Shown: piece by piece, positions 36,547-48,300 of the stretch
Numbering within the stretch: position 1 is the stretch's first letter
Layout of the letters: each line of letters opens with the position of its first letter
NCBI GenBank assembly: GCA_019055375.1
Contig: JAHQIW010000643.1
Coordinates: 1-64,000, forward strand
Direction: 5' to 3'
DNA: 64,000 nt
DNA from: Parelaphostrongylus tenuis
Lineage: Eukaryota; Nematoda; Chromadorea; Rhabditida; Metastrongylidae
The notes under the pieces: generated by a model
Told to the model about the DNA's origin: nothing
Database searches by the model: none
The model's input: the letters and a program-made list of their open reading frames with translations, nothing else
Made by a program: the position numbers and the translations under genes

Positions 36547-39331
36547 GAGCGTATGTGGCGCTGTGGTTAGAGGTGCCCTGCGTCGCACACGAGGTCAGTG
36601 GTTCGATCTCGCGCTCATGGCTCACCAAGCCATCCATCCCTCCGGGGTCGGTAAATTGGTACCAGACAGGCCTCAGACTTGTCTGGGAGGATAAGCAGCA
36701 CTGGCTCGGTTCAGCGGGGGGCCACCGCGAGTCATTGTAAAGGCCAGATGTGCATTCAATCACCTCAAACGAAGTTAAAAATGGAAGTCGAATGCATGGC
36801 GCATCCCTCAGGGATTGATTAACGCCGAGAGCTTTATCCTTTATCCTTTTATCCGGGACAATTGCTGTTGAAGGGAGTGTGCAACCTAGAGAGTGTGAGC
36901 CAATAAGGAAGCGTAGAAATGCATCTTTCTCCATGACTTAGCATTGCATGCAGTGCTACAGCATCATTTTTGAAAGGCAATTCTTTGTTTTCTAATTTGC
37001 AATCAATGTGATGTCTTTTGAGTATTACCTGAAATGAATGGATATCAAAGCCACAAAAAGACTTTGTGAAATTCCTCGAAAAACTCCATTACATAGTGTA
37101 AATCCACAGTTGCATAGTGAGCGAGTGCTCTTTCATTACATGCAAAAATCTTCTTTGAACCAAAAACATGGGAGAATTGAGTCGTTCCATAAGTTTTGGC
37201 ACTATGAGCAATAAACACTAATTTTGCTCACCAGAAGTAAAACTGCATGATTTCGGCATCGTTTAGTTGCGCATTTTCTCTTGAACATTTCGATGTAAAA
37301 CTGGCCCATACTTCCTCTTAGGTGAAACGGTCTTGAGAACAAATTCACTTGCTACTCATGCACGAATAAAGGAAAATGCTAGTGAACCAGCATGCAAGAT
37401 TAATAGAGCTTGGGCGGGTGGCGTTTACTTTGCAACAAAATCGAAATTTGCGGCGTAACGCCAGTGTTGAGCGTTTCACTCAAGAAATTTGAATGGAAGC
37501 CCAAACGAATGTGGATCGCTGGGTACAGTGGGATAGAGGTCCAAGGGACAATAATTCTAGTGCAATACTGGAGAATTTTAGACAAGTAATCCGTATTACG
37601 ATTGTCACCACTGTTCATTATACTTTCAATATCGATTGACTTAATATAGCTCAAAATTTGACTTTCTATTCTGTTTTTCTGGACCCGTACATTTTTCAGC
37701 TCTCTGCAACTGAATATCAATTGTTTTACTCCAACCAACCTATGGATTATGTCCGCTACGTCAGCTGTGATCTTACCTCTGTTCCAATCTCAGAAAACCC
37801 TAGTCCTGTTCGAAATTTGGTCAAGCGGTTAAGTGAGGTCAGTGTGAAGTGCTGCTTTGATTGTTCACTACAAAGTTTCCTAACAAAATTTCACGTTCAG
37901 GTTTCCTCTTGGATAACCCACGTAATCGTAAGCCAGCCCACGCATGATGATCGTAAAGTGGCTCTCACCGCAATTCTACGAATCATCGAAACATGCTGGA
38001 ATATAGGTTTAACATTTTAGTTACTTACTATATCAATCTGCTGACTGTTTTAAACTGTATAGGATTATCTGAAAACTTTAGCAAATTTCAACGCTGCTGT
38101 CGAAATTCTGATGGGTTTTAAGAAGTGAGAAACTGCGGCCATTTTGGCTTTCACTTCGTCAAGATGAGAAGCAAAAGTACGAAGAGGTGATGTGACATCA
38201 AAATTCTGAATAATTCGGAATTATATCCAGTAATCTACAGGAATTCCTTTGTATACCAATTTTTAGTAGTGTTGTGATGTTGTAACTCTATATCCAAAAA
38301 TCGTAAGTAATATGCAAAACTCTGATCTTTAGACGGTAGTTAAACCCGCGTTTCACCTTTACTGATAGAAGGAACTGGCCAAGTGACTCGAGAAATATGT
38401 GGTTTGTCATTCTGCCTTGATCAAATGCTGTAAATGAAGCATAATAGCTCTCATAGAAATCGGGAAATCTGCGCCATAAAATTAGCTAAAACTTAGCAAC
38501 ATTTTTCTATATCGCGTATTACTAATAGCGTCACATTTTCAAATCTTCGAAAAAAAGGTATGCGATTATGTTTTAGTTTTGGTGAAATACTTCTACCATC
38601 AAATCAAGCTCTACCATCTCAATCCTATATAGAAGCAATCCAGAGAGCCTTACGAATGCCACAGTGCCGAATCATACCATTTTTTGGTATCTTCCTAAGG
38701 TATGCTAATCTTTAGCATTTCTAAAACGTTATCAGCAAATCATTTCTCTAGAGATTTGTATGCTATTGTTAATGATCTTCCAAACATCGTCGTAATCGGT
38801 CACGAAGGCGATGAGGAAAAACGAGAGGTTTGTGTTCTACTGTTGCACATATTTGAACAGCCACAAGTTTTATGAATAATTATTAGTTTTAGTTGTCTTA
38901 TTTCAATTGTTTTCAATTTCAGTATATAAGCTACGCAAATAGTGAGAGTCCTACGGAGTCTCGAAGTGGAGATGGAGGGCTACTAAATGCCAATAAAATC
39001 AATTTGGTGGCTATAGGTAAAATTTTGTTTAGTTTATAATATAGGCTCAGCGTAAGTAATTATGACTGCTATAAAAACCCTTCTATTTTCCACTTTTCGC
39101 TTGCTTTATTTCGAATTGCCAAAAAGAGAAGAAGTATATATTCAAGTATAATAGTCATTCTTCTATTTGATCATAACCACGCATAAAAAAAAATCTGAAC
39201 GCGTTATAAGCCATACTTTTCAGTGTTAGACAATTTGGAATTGTTTCATCGACACAGTCGCAGCATGATCAAACTTCTCGAGCAACGTTCTAATAAAAAT
39301 AATCAGAATGTTGATGTTAGAGATGGAAAAG
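35252..39331 (+). CDS. plc-1: plc-1 exons: RasGEF (CDC25-homology) domain
   Basis: These exons encode the guanine-nucleotide-exchange domain typical of PLC epsilon. Visible segments are [80 protein letters not shown], and [20 protein letters not shown]. The NFNA and [10 protein letters not shown] stretches match the conserved helical core of CDC25 domains. The exon at 38082 carries one extra base near 38121-38124: after GFK the frame hits TGA, while the next frame gives [17 protein letters not shown] donor at 38176 rather than 38186 restores phase with the next exon. The exon at 35252-35321 ([20 protein letters not shown]) is phase-compatible but less certain. Confidence 0.85.
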
Positions 39332-42300
39332 GTATGCATATAACGTTTGTGAAGCACTCACTTTCCCTTCAAAACTAACACCTACTGGAATATACTGTAC
39401 CATTTATATAATTAATCCCATGATTTTTTTCTATCAAAAGGTCTAGATGGTCTCAAGATATATTGGCTGCTTTGCCGAACGTTTCACTCAAAACATTAGA
39501 AGGAATTACGTGATAATCTCCAACATAACTTTTATAGCAACAGATATAGTGAAAATCCTATTGAGCGTGTATTAACTATAACGTCTGTCTTTTATTTCAC
39601 TAGGAGAATGAGAAAGAAGCTCAAGTCACAGAAAAAATGCCTCAAGAAGGATATAGAGTTCTAAATATAACGCTCCATGTAGGTTATGAGCCGGTGCAAA
39701 CAATTCATGGATTGTGTCATGGTGTCCAGTTTATTCCACTCAACACAGTCAACTTTGACTTGGACGTTATACAGCGTTTGCAGCACGGAACTACAGTTAA
39801 ATGATTCTTTTCAAACTTCCATTCTTGATCTGTTTTTAGTGACTTGTTTGTTATATAAGATCTTCAACTATGTTTCCGAACTTCATCCAGAAGTTCAAAA
39901 ATCTGTTTTTCCAAGTAATCGAGAGTATCAAATGAAATCAACTGAAGTATTCTCCGTCTGCCTGGATGCACCATTTATTGCCTGCATCTTTCAAAATCTT
40001 CCGGATCTGCTCGTCTGAACATTGAAAATCTTGGCCAAATCACCGGTTGACAAAGTCAGATATTCTTCAATCGTTTCAATGATTGCTTCTCGATCTATTT
40101 CACGAAGTCTTCTGGATCTTGGTTGGTCGGCCAAATCAGTATCTATTGCGAAACTTTGTGGACCATTCATACATCGTAGTTCTGCCCACAACTTGGCTGC
40201 CTTTTGCACGGTCGATGTTATCTAGCGCACTTTAAGAATTTCGCCCCAATTGAAACTCGTAAAGCAGGAAGATGCAAACGGCTTTTCGTGACGTCTCCCT
40301 TGTTGAACAAGTATGTGCAAAAATATACTAAGCAATGCGCAAGAAAATTTTCTTAAGAAATAGGTAAAAGAAAATTTTGTTCTTGTGGGAAAATCTTTAT
40401 TTCCTGAATCAAGTTCGGAAACATAGTTGGAGACCCAATATAATCAACAAAACTGATGTCCCTTAAAAAGTGTATGCTCCTAGGTTATTCATTACGATCC
40501 TGAGTCTGGTCGAAGTGTACTGTGTCTGATACGATTAGACTATAGCTGTGGTACGATCTCGTGGATCAAGATAAGTTATGCCGTAACTAAAGACACTAAG
40601 GAAAAGGTAGGTAACTTTCGAAATATAATTGCACCAATTTCTTCGTGTTCAAGTTATGCTAAAAATCACGTTATAGCTCCGATAGGTTCGTCGATTGTAG
40701 TGGTTTTTTGCTTATCAGAGGATACGGACGCTATTCAAATTAAATAACTTAATGAAATGAACGGTTCATTTTCTTGATTTCAGGAAGCTGTTTCGTCGAA
40801 GCAAGCGGCTGCATCGTTACCTTCGAGCAATCCTGATGCTTCTAAGAGCAACAATCCTCCTTCTTCTAACAAAGCTCAAGGTTACAGTCTTTACTTTGCC
40901 TGGTACAATGGTATAAGCTAGATCTAAAATAAATTTCAGGATCGTTTCCTTTTGGCTTTGAAGAGGGAGAATTGAAACTGACACTAGTAAAAGAAGTAGA
41001 ACCGGTGGATAATTATGATTTAGACATAGAGGTACAAAACTCTATTACTAAAGTTCTAATTTTTACTCAATTAAACAATGATGTCACTTTCGTTTCTTGC
41101 ATGATGCTAAGGGATTAACACCAATATCTTCGTAAATATTCTTATCAGTTCATATGTAGACCATTTATCGACGTCATTCCGTTGAAGAAATGTCAGTGCC
41201 AGTTTCTTGCTGGAAAATTAGCTTCGGACAGCAATTGTCGGAAAATGAATTTCTTTACTTTCTTGCTCCTCAACAAATTGCGCAAGTATGGACTACAGGA
41301 TTGCAAGAGGTATGGCGATAGATTTATTGAAAACCAGTGATTTTTTTCCTTGGCTTCATATTTTTTACAATCTCTGCTTAGCTTCCATGGTTATCAAACT
41401 GGTAATTATATGGCCAATGGCCATACCAATCAGTTTTAGGTGTTTATTTGTCGCCTATATCTACAGCTTTCAAATAAATAAGTAAATCAATTTAGGTTGT
41501 ACGAAGCTTGAAAAAAGAGCAAAAATATCCTGACAGAAGAATGATATGGATCAAAGATCTCTACTTACAATTGTACAAAAAATGCGCTCCCAAAGTTAGT
41601 GGTTGCGGCAAATTCTACGGGCCACGACCCTATGATGCTCTCCAGGCATTTGGTGGTCGTGTTGAGCGATGGAAAGGCTTTGGTTAGTTTGAACTTTAGT
41701 AGTCCAGTCTCAGCTAACTCCTCTAAGATTCGTGTACAAATTGTAGAATGATGATAGTGAGCGCACGGACAAATATATGACAAATATACCCATGGATGTA
41801 GACTGATTTGCAAAACTTTTGCGTCAAGAGGACTAGAACCCGCTTCTCTCTCTTTCCAGGAGCGCGTGCTCTGCGTGCTCTGTCCTAACACTACTGACAC
41901 CAATTTCGCATAGCACCCTTTTTACGCTACAGCGCATCTATCTGTCATCCTCCAACCGTCAACGGCCTGGCCCGGGTGGTCGGTCTCGACATTAAACCCA
42001 GTCATGCTGACAGATATTGGGTATCAAAGATTAAATGAAATGATTTTTTGTTTAACAGATTCCAGGCCTTTGATGGCTGGCGGCTGACAGATAGACGCTC
42101 TGTAGCGTAAAAGATTGGTGTGCAAAATGGGCGTCAGTAGTGTAGAGGATAGAGCACGTGCTACCGGAAAGAGTAGAGGTGCGGGTTCTAGTCCCGCCTG
42201 ACTCGACAGTTTTGCACATCACTCTTCATCAATGGGTATATTAGAAACATCATACCTCCGCTAGAAGCGGTTAAACAAGAAGAATTTCATATGACAAATA

Positions 42301-45300
42301 TCTGCCACGAATATTACCTAGTTTGTCACTAACACATACAGTTATGGACTTATAATTTTGCCACATATAATTGAGACGTCCAAAGATCTCGGAAAATCCA
42401 ACTACAGCTCTTTCTGTTTAGTACAGAGTATCCCCTAAATAGTGGAGATCATGTTTGTCGTATCTCTATTGGTAATGGGAAGAATGTTTTAGGGCTGAGT
42501 CAAGCGAGTATTAGTAGTTTGCGTCTCGGCGACTCCTTAACAAATGAACAAGGACGAAGCAAAAGTCGTCTGAAAATCTTTAAAAATGCTATGCAAAAGA
42601 AGCTACGCGTGTCGCGAGAGAGTAGCCGTTCTCGGAGCCCAGAACGCCATTCAATATTGGTTAGTTCAAACCGCTATCGAAATAACTTGTCGAAACAAAT
42701 CCAGATGGTGTATTTGGCGTAAAACTAGGGACTATTTCAAAATCTTTATAAACATTACTTCTGGCCATTGTGACTGATACTTTAATAATTTAGTATGTAG
42801 GTTTACTCTTTTAAAACATTTATCGAGCTTCATATAGCATCAGTAGCTCATTATGCTCTGAGAATCAAATACTGTCGTTCTTTTGGCCTCAATTAATAAG
42901 CTAAACTGATCAACTATGTCTATATAGTTATCGAGCTGATGAACCCTTCTGGTAAAACCCCATCCAGTTCATAAAAAATTTGCGACTGAATAATGCACTG
43001 CAGCACTGCTCAGGCAGTGCCACTTCAGTACTCCAAAATCTAAATTTGACTAACAATGAACAGTGCTGAGAGAGAGAGGCTTCAAATGTCGGCCGTATTC
43101 AATCCAGCGATAGTCCCAAGACCGACTACCTATCAACCTCAACACAGATTAAATCAGTAGTTTTTTTTTCTCTTGATAGCCAGCTCCGAGGCTGGTAATA
43201 ATAGTATTTATTGACTACCAGCATGCAGTACAACAACACAGTGTGCAACAGTTCAATAATATACAGTGCTAACATTTCGACCAGTCTCGGCTTCCTCACA
43301 GTCTAGAAAGGTCAAACTGATTTTGTAATCCAATGAAACAAATTTTGGATAGCTTAGTAAAAGGCTTCATTTTGAAACACTCACCGTTCAGATGTTTTAG
43401 ATCTTCCAATAAATTCTTGGTAATAAGCCGCTTACAGTCAATGCACAAGTAAGGCAGTGCCTAACTCAGGTAGGGATTAGCCTGAAGTATGATGCGAGGT
43501 CATGCGTAATTACGAGGTACTCCTCTTTGTGATTGATTTTTGGGTCTTCACTATTTATCAAAGAGCCTTGTAGAGTTTTTCGAGCGGATGTTTTAGATTT
43601 CTGTGCGAGGATAGTGACTTTTCCATGAATTTCCTTTTTCGTCATGACTTTGTTCTCTATGTGTACTTAGAGAGTTTTATTTGGCTTCAAATTTCCCAGC
43701 TAGGCGTTTTTTCACACAGGCGCAGAGTGGTCTACCCACTTCACTAATTTATCTCCCCTCCCTACCTCCCACCCACTATTCCTCTGTGGCCTCCACAAGC
43801 CTCGCAGGAGTAAGCTATATTGTATCAAATCTCATACCATCGCCTTCTCTACTGTTTGGGCAAACTTGGCACTTTTCGTTCAACAAAGGCGTTCATACGG
43901 TTGGTCACGGAGTGATGGGTACTTCAATATATTTGGATGTATCTCGACTACTGCTACAGAATTATCCAAATGTGATGTTTTGAAGTATCTTTTATGGCTG
44001 TGCTTGCTTCGTTAGAATTTAAGGTCAGAAAGAATGGAACCTTATTCTCGTTAGAATTTTCGTTTGAGGGTGTTCAATTTTCTCTAAATCTTATTTGAGG
44101 ATTCTTTATTGTTTGTTAGGGCATTAGGAGTTGCTGTATTTTGCCTCAAGCTTAGTAATTCCATCTTATGTTTTTTCCTGTGTATACAATGATAGCTGTT
44201 CGAAATGTGTACTTCACAAATGCGCGTTTCGTGCGTTAGTTGAGAATAAAGATAATAAACCAAAATGTTTTCGTTGCTTGGCTTTCGATACCACTTTGTG
44301 TTGTAGGCGCTTTTGGACAGGCTGACTTGGACGTTCAACAATGGAAGCTAGTTTGCGTTCAATTTCATCTCGAGTAAGGTTTACATACTCTGAATGACTA
44401 TTCAGTAACTTAAGATATTTGCCCTTCTCCTCTTGCGCTGAGCAGACGACAAAGCAATCATCTACATTTCTGTGGTAAAGTAATGACCGGTGATTGATTA
44501 TTGGAGTTTCCAGTTTAAACATAAAGACTATAGCAAGAGTTGAAGCTAGCCGCTGACCCATTGCCAGCACCACGATTTATGTGAAATAATTCCCGAACCA
44601 TCTTGAAATTGAGCAGTTTGGACCTTCTTTCAGGAAAGCCATACCCTGCCGAATCGAAAGGGCGTACATGCTTATAGCTTTTCTCTGCACCGTTAAGTCG
44701 CAGATTATCTTGCACTAATAAGAGAGTCGGCAATGAGACAACATTAGTTCGAACTACACTCCGTATGTTTGAAATGGAAGCCCGAATAATCGGCTCCTTT
44801 GTCGTTTGCTCAACTCAAGAGTAAATCGACGTCCTAAACTGTTGAGTAATCAGTCAGAGTACGTGAAGTTTACCCGTGAAGAACCGAAAGCAAATCGACT
44901 CCTATTCTTGAAGACCAAGTTAACCTGTCCAAAAGAGCCCACAACAGAAAACATCTTGACTATGTTACCTTCATTCTTATCTAACACACACAAAGCGCGC
45001 GCTTGTGAAATACATATCTCTAACAGAAACCACCATTATGTGCATAAGATAAGAACAAAACGTAAAATTTCTAAGTTTGGTGCGAAAAGCAGCCATCTCT
45101 AATGGCTACGAAACGGTAGGAGCTCTTCAGATTACATGTAATGTTAAATTCGACACCCACAAAATAAAATTGTGGTTAGAATAAAGTTCTAATCATCCTG
45201 CCTTTCATCTCTAATAAAGTAAGTACAGCTATTAAAGGCTGCCCAAAAATTGCGGGTTTGGATGATTCGGTAGCAGTAGTCGAGATATCCCACATATACT

Positions 45301-48300
45301 AAAGCGCCAATTAGTCCACATTTAAAGTGTAGAACCACCTTTGCGAAACGAAAGACCCCACGTTTGCCCAAACGGCAGAGACGGCTGTAGCATAAGATCT
45401 GCTACATTATACCTAATTTCTACGAGACATGTGGGGACGAATACATCAGCGAAACGGTTAGACCACTCTGCGTTTGTGCAAAAGAGCATCTAGCTGAAAA
45501 ATTCGCAGCCAGACAAAACCCTCTAACTACGTATAGAGGACAAAATCATGACGGAAAGGATTTTGATGGAAAAGTCACTATCCTCGCACAGGAATCTGAA
45601 GCATTCACGCGGAAACCCCTACAAGACTCTTCGATAAATAGTAAAAACCTAGAAGTTAATCGCAGAGAGAAGTGCCTCGCGATCACGCGTGACCTTGCAT
45701 CATATCTAAGGCTAATCTTCCGACCTGAGTTAGGCTTTACCTTATTTATGCATTGACTATAAGCGGCTTATCTCCGTCAAATAATCGGAAGACTCAAAAC
45801 AGCTAAACGGTGAGTGCTTGAAAATGAAGCTTTTTACTATGCCATCCAGAGTTTGAAAGTGATCCAGAAAAAACATCATACGTATCCTGCCGGGGTTATG
45901 AAAGTGTTTAATTAAGTGGTTTGCCTATCAATTGACCTTTCCAGGCTCTGAAGAAGGTGAGATTCGTCGAAACGTTTGCCACGGTAATAATAATGTACTG
46001 GTGTACTGCTTTACTGTACTGTGTCATTGCACTGCACAAACATTATTACTACCGATCTCGGAACTGCTTGTAAGGAAAACCATCGATAATCGTGAGCTTT
46101 TCGGACGTACAAAGATGAACCGTATAAGAAGCTAGTATCTGCACAATGTTCAAAAAGTGGATCATATAGTTAAAGTGTAGAGCATATTTAAAGATATTGA
46201 TAGCGTGATGCTTTCGGACAAACATTACCGCATTCTCTGTGACCACAGTTCCGTTATCTGATCATTTCACTCTTCCGATGTGTGTCCTGATGAGAGGCAA
46301 ACAAGAAAAGGAACGATTTATGGGTTTCAGGAGATCGAAAACTTTGCAGATTAATGAAATATGTGTTTTGTCGAAAACCATACTGAAAACAGATTGTCAT
46401 TTTTTTCATCCAACCAGCAAAATCCACTGAAAGCTAAAATATAATCGCTGAGAATTGTAAAACTTAATCAACTTTAATTGCGTTTAAGTTGGATATGGTT
46501 TCTACTTTCAAAATGTGTTGAAGAAAAGTTTTTTAGACGACGATTAAAGAAAAATATCGCGTAAGTGGAGACACATTCAGCGCCAGTTGTTATTGATATT
46601 TCTCGCTTGACTTGACGTCTGGGAATAAAGTTCCGATGTTAGGAGTTTTGAATTTTGCATATTTTTCCACATCTATAAATCCACCTCTGTTATTTGGCCT
46701 TTAATTGGACTTTTAAGTACTGGCACATATGATGTTCGTTATAGAATCGACCATCATCAGTAAAGTCGCAGTTATCACTTCACTCTTTTTCTATCGGGAG
46801 GAAATCATCAGCATCCGCTTGTCTCTCGAAATCGCTGGCTGACATCGCAATTAGCGATTCTGGAAGTATCGATAGTACACAGAATACCCCACGTTGTAGT
46901 TCACCGACTATCAGTTCATATAGTGGTAAGTTACAACACATTACTCACTGTCAGAGCAAGTGTTTGCATTGTAGTGTGATCCTTGCTGAGAAATTTTTTG
47001 ATTTAACCTTACGTTCGTAGCACTGTTTTCTGTTTCTCCTATCTCCTCCTCATACTTTATATATATATACATATATATACATATATATATTGTAATACAT
47101 GTGTTGAAGTTTCACTTTTTGACATGTTTAAACATTTGTCAAGTAATCAGTGGGCTACAAAAATTTTCAAGCCTTCTACTATAGCTTTGTATCAGCAAGT
47201 GTCACTATTACGAAAACGAGCTAGTTAGAGGTTGTAAGCTTAAAAGGTTGGCCAAGAAAAGCGAATAAAACGGTTAGGTCCGTGATATTGAAGGCTGGCC
47301 AACGAAGCCGTGCCGATGTCATGTCAGTGGAACACAGAATTCTGGATCAAGTAGGAGTTCCGTGCAGGTAATGAGCACTCATCGATTCTTGAATAGCGAA
47401 TATAGACGATATGATAATGTTCCTGTTATCCGTACAGACATCGACTCAGTCACCTACACTGAATGGGTCATCAAGTAAAGAACTACAAGAAAAACCACTA
47501 ACGTTGCTCGACTTTACCGAGCTCTTTCGCTTGTTCAGCACGTGCATGCGGAAAGAACTTAAGTTGGTCTTCGAATTTACGGCTAAACATGGTAGGGGTC
47601 AATCTTCATTATCTATAAAATTATTTCTATTTGTAGAGACGTATTTAATGACGTCCTCTCATCGACGTCTTCGTCCACATTTGGCCACAAACGTGAGAAG
47701 GAGCGGAAGAACGCACCAATTCGCTCTCATCCGACCACCTCGCCCGGTACCTGTGATGTCGATTTTCTCTCAAAAGGTTCACTTTCCTTTGAATTTCAGC
47801 TTTTTTTTGCATTTCAACATGATTAATAAAGAACATTCTTCGATTCGCTGTCTCCACGTTTACTTTAAATCTTCTACAAATGACTTGACATAGTTTTCAA
47901 AAAAAATTTTCTTTTCAAGACTTTCTCACTCGGAACTCGTCAGTCACTTCACATCATATTAGCGAAAAACAACATAAGATTTATAACGCATTGGCAATAG
48001 CAAGTGTGAACAAGTACGATTTAATATTTACTTATCATATAAGTAAGAGACATGACCCTTCTTATGAAAACTGTCACACTTCTAGCATGGGACATCTGAT
48101 GGATACATCGAGATCATCTATGCTTACGCCAACCATGCTAGCAGAATTTGTGAACACCCATCAAATGGAAATGATTGATGAGCAGTGCGCCACAAAACTT
48201 ATTCAGGTGATCCTATTAATATCGCCACGTTCGCACTCGAAATGTGTGCAATGAGGGTGTCAGTGCATTCTGTTATTTAGAAAAGTGCGGAGTGTGATGC

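Noticed and set aside
41149..41309. Acceptor at 41148 and the frame [18 protein letters not shown]
   Set aside because: The alternative frame after an acceptor at 41159 gives PLC PH-domain sequence ([20 protein letters not shown]) and keeps phase with both neighbours.
42135..42205. Functional tRNA gene
   Set aside because: The T-arm is good, but there is no proper D-arm, no anticodon stem and only a five-pair acceptor; the sequence is a SINE family member.
43681..43983. 100-codon plus-strand ORF
   Set aside because: It is antisense to the GIY-YIG region of the minus-strand PLE.
47411..47893. 160-codon ORF
   Set aside because: It mixes a real exon with intron; the following real exon is in another frame ([16 protein letters not shown]).
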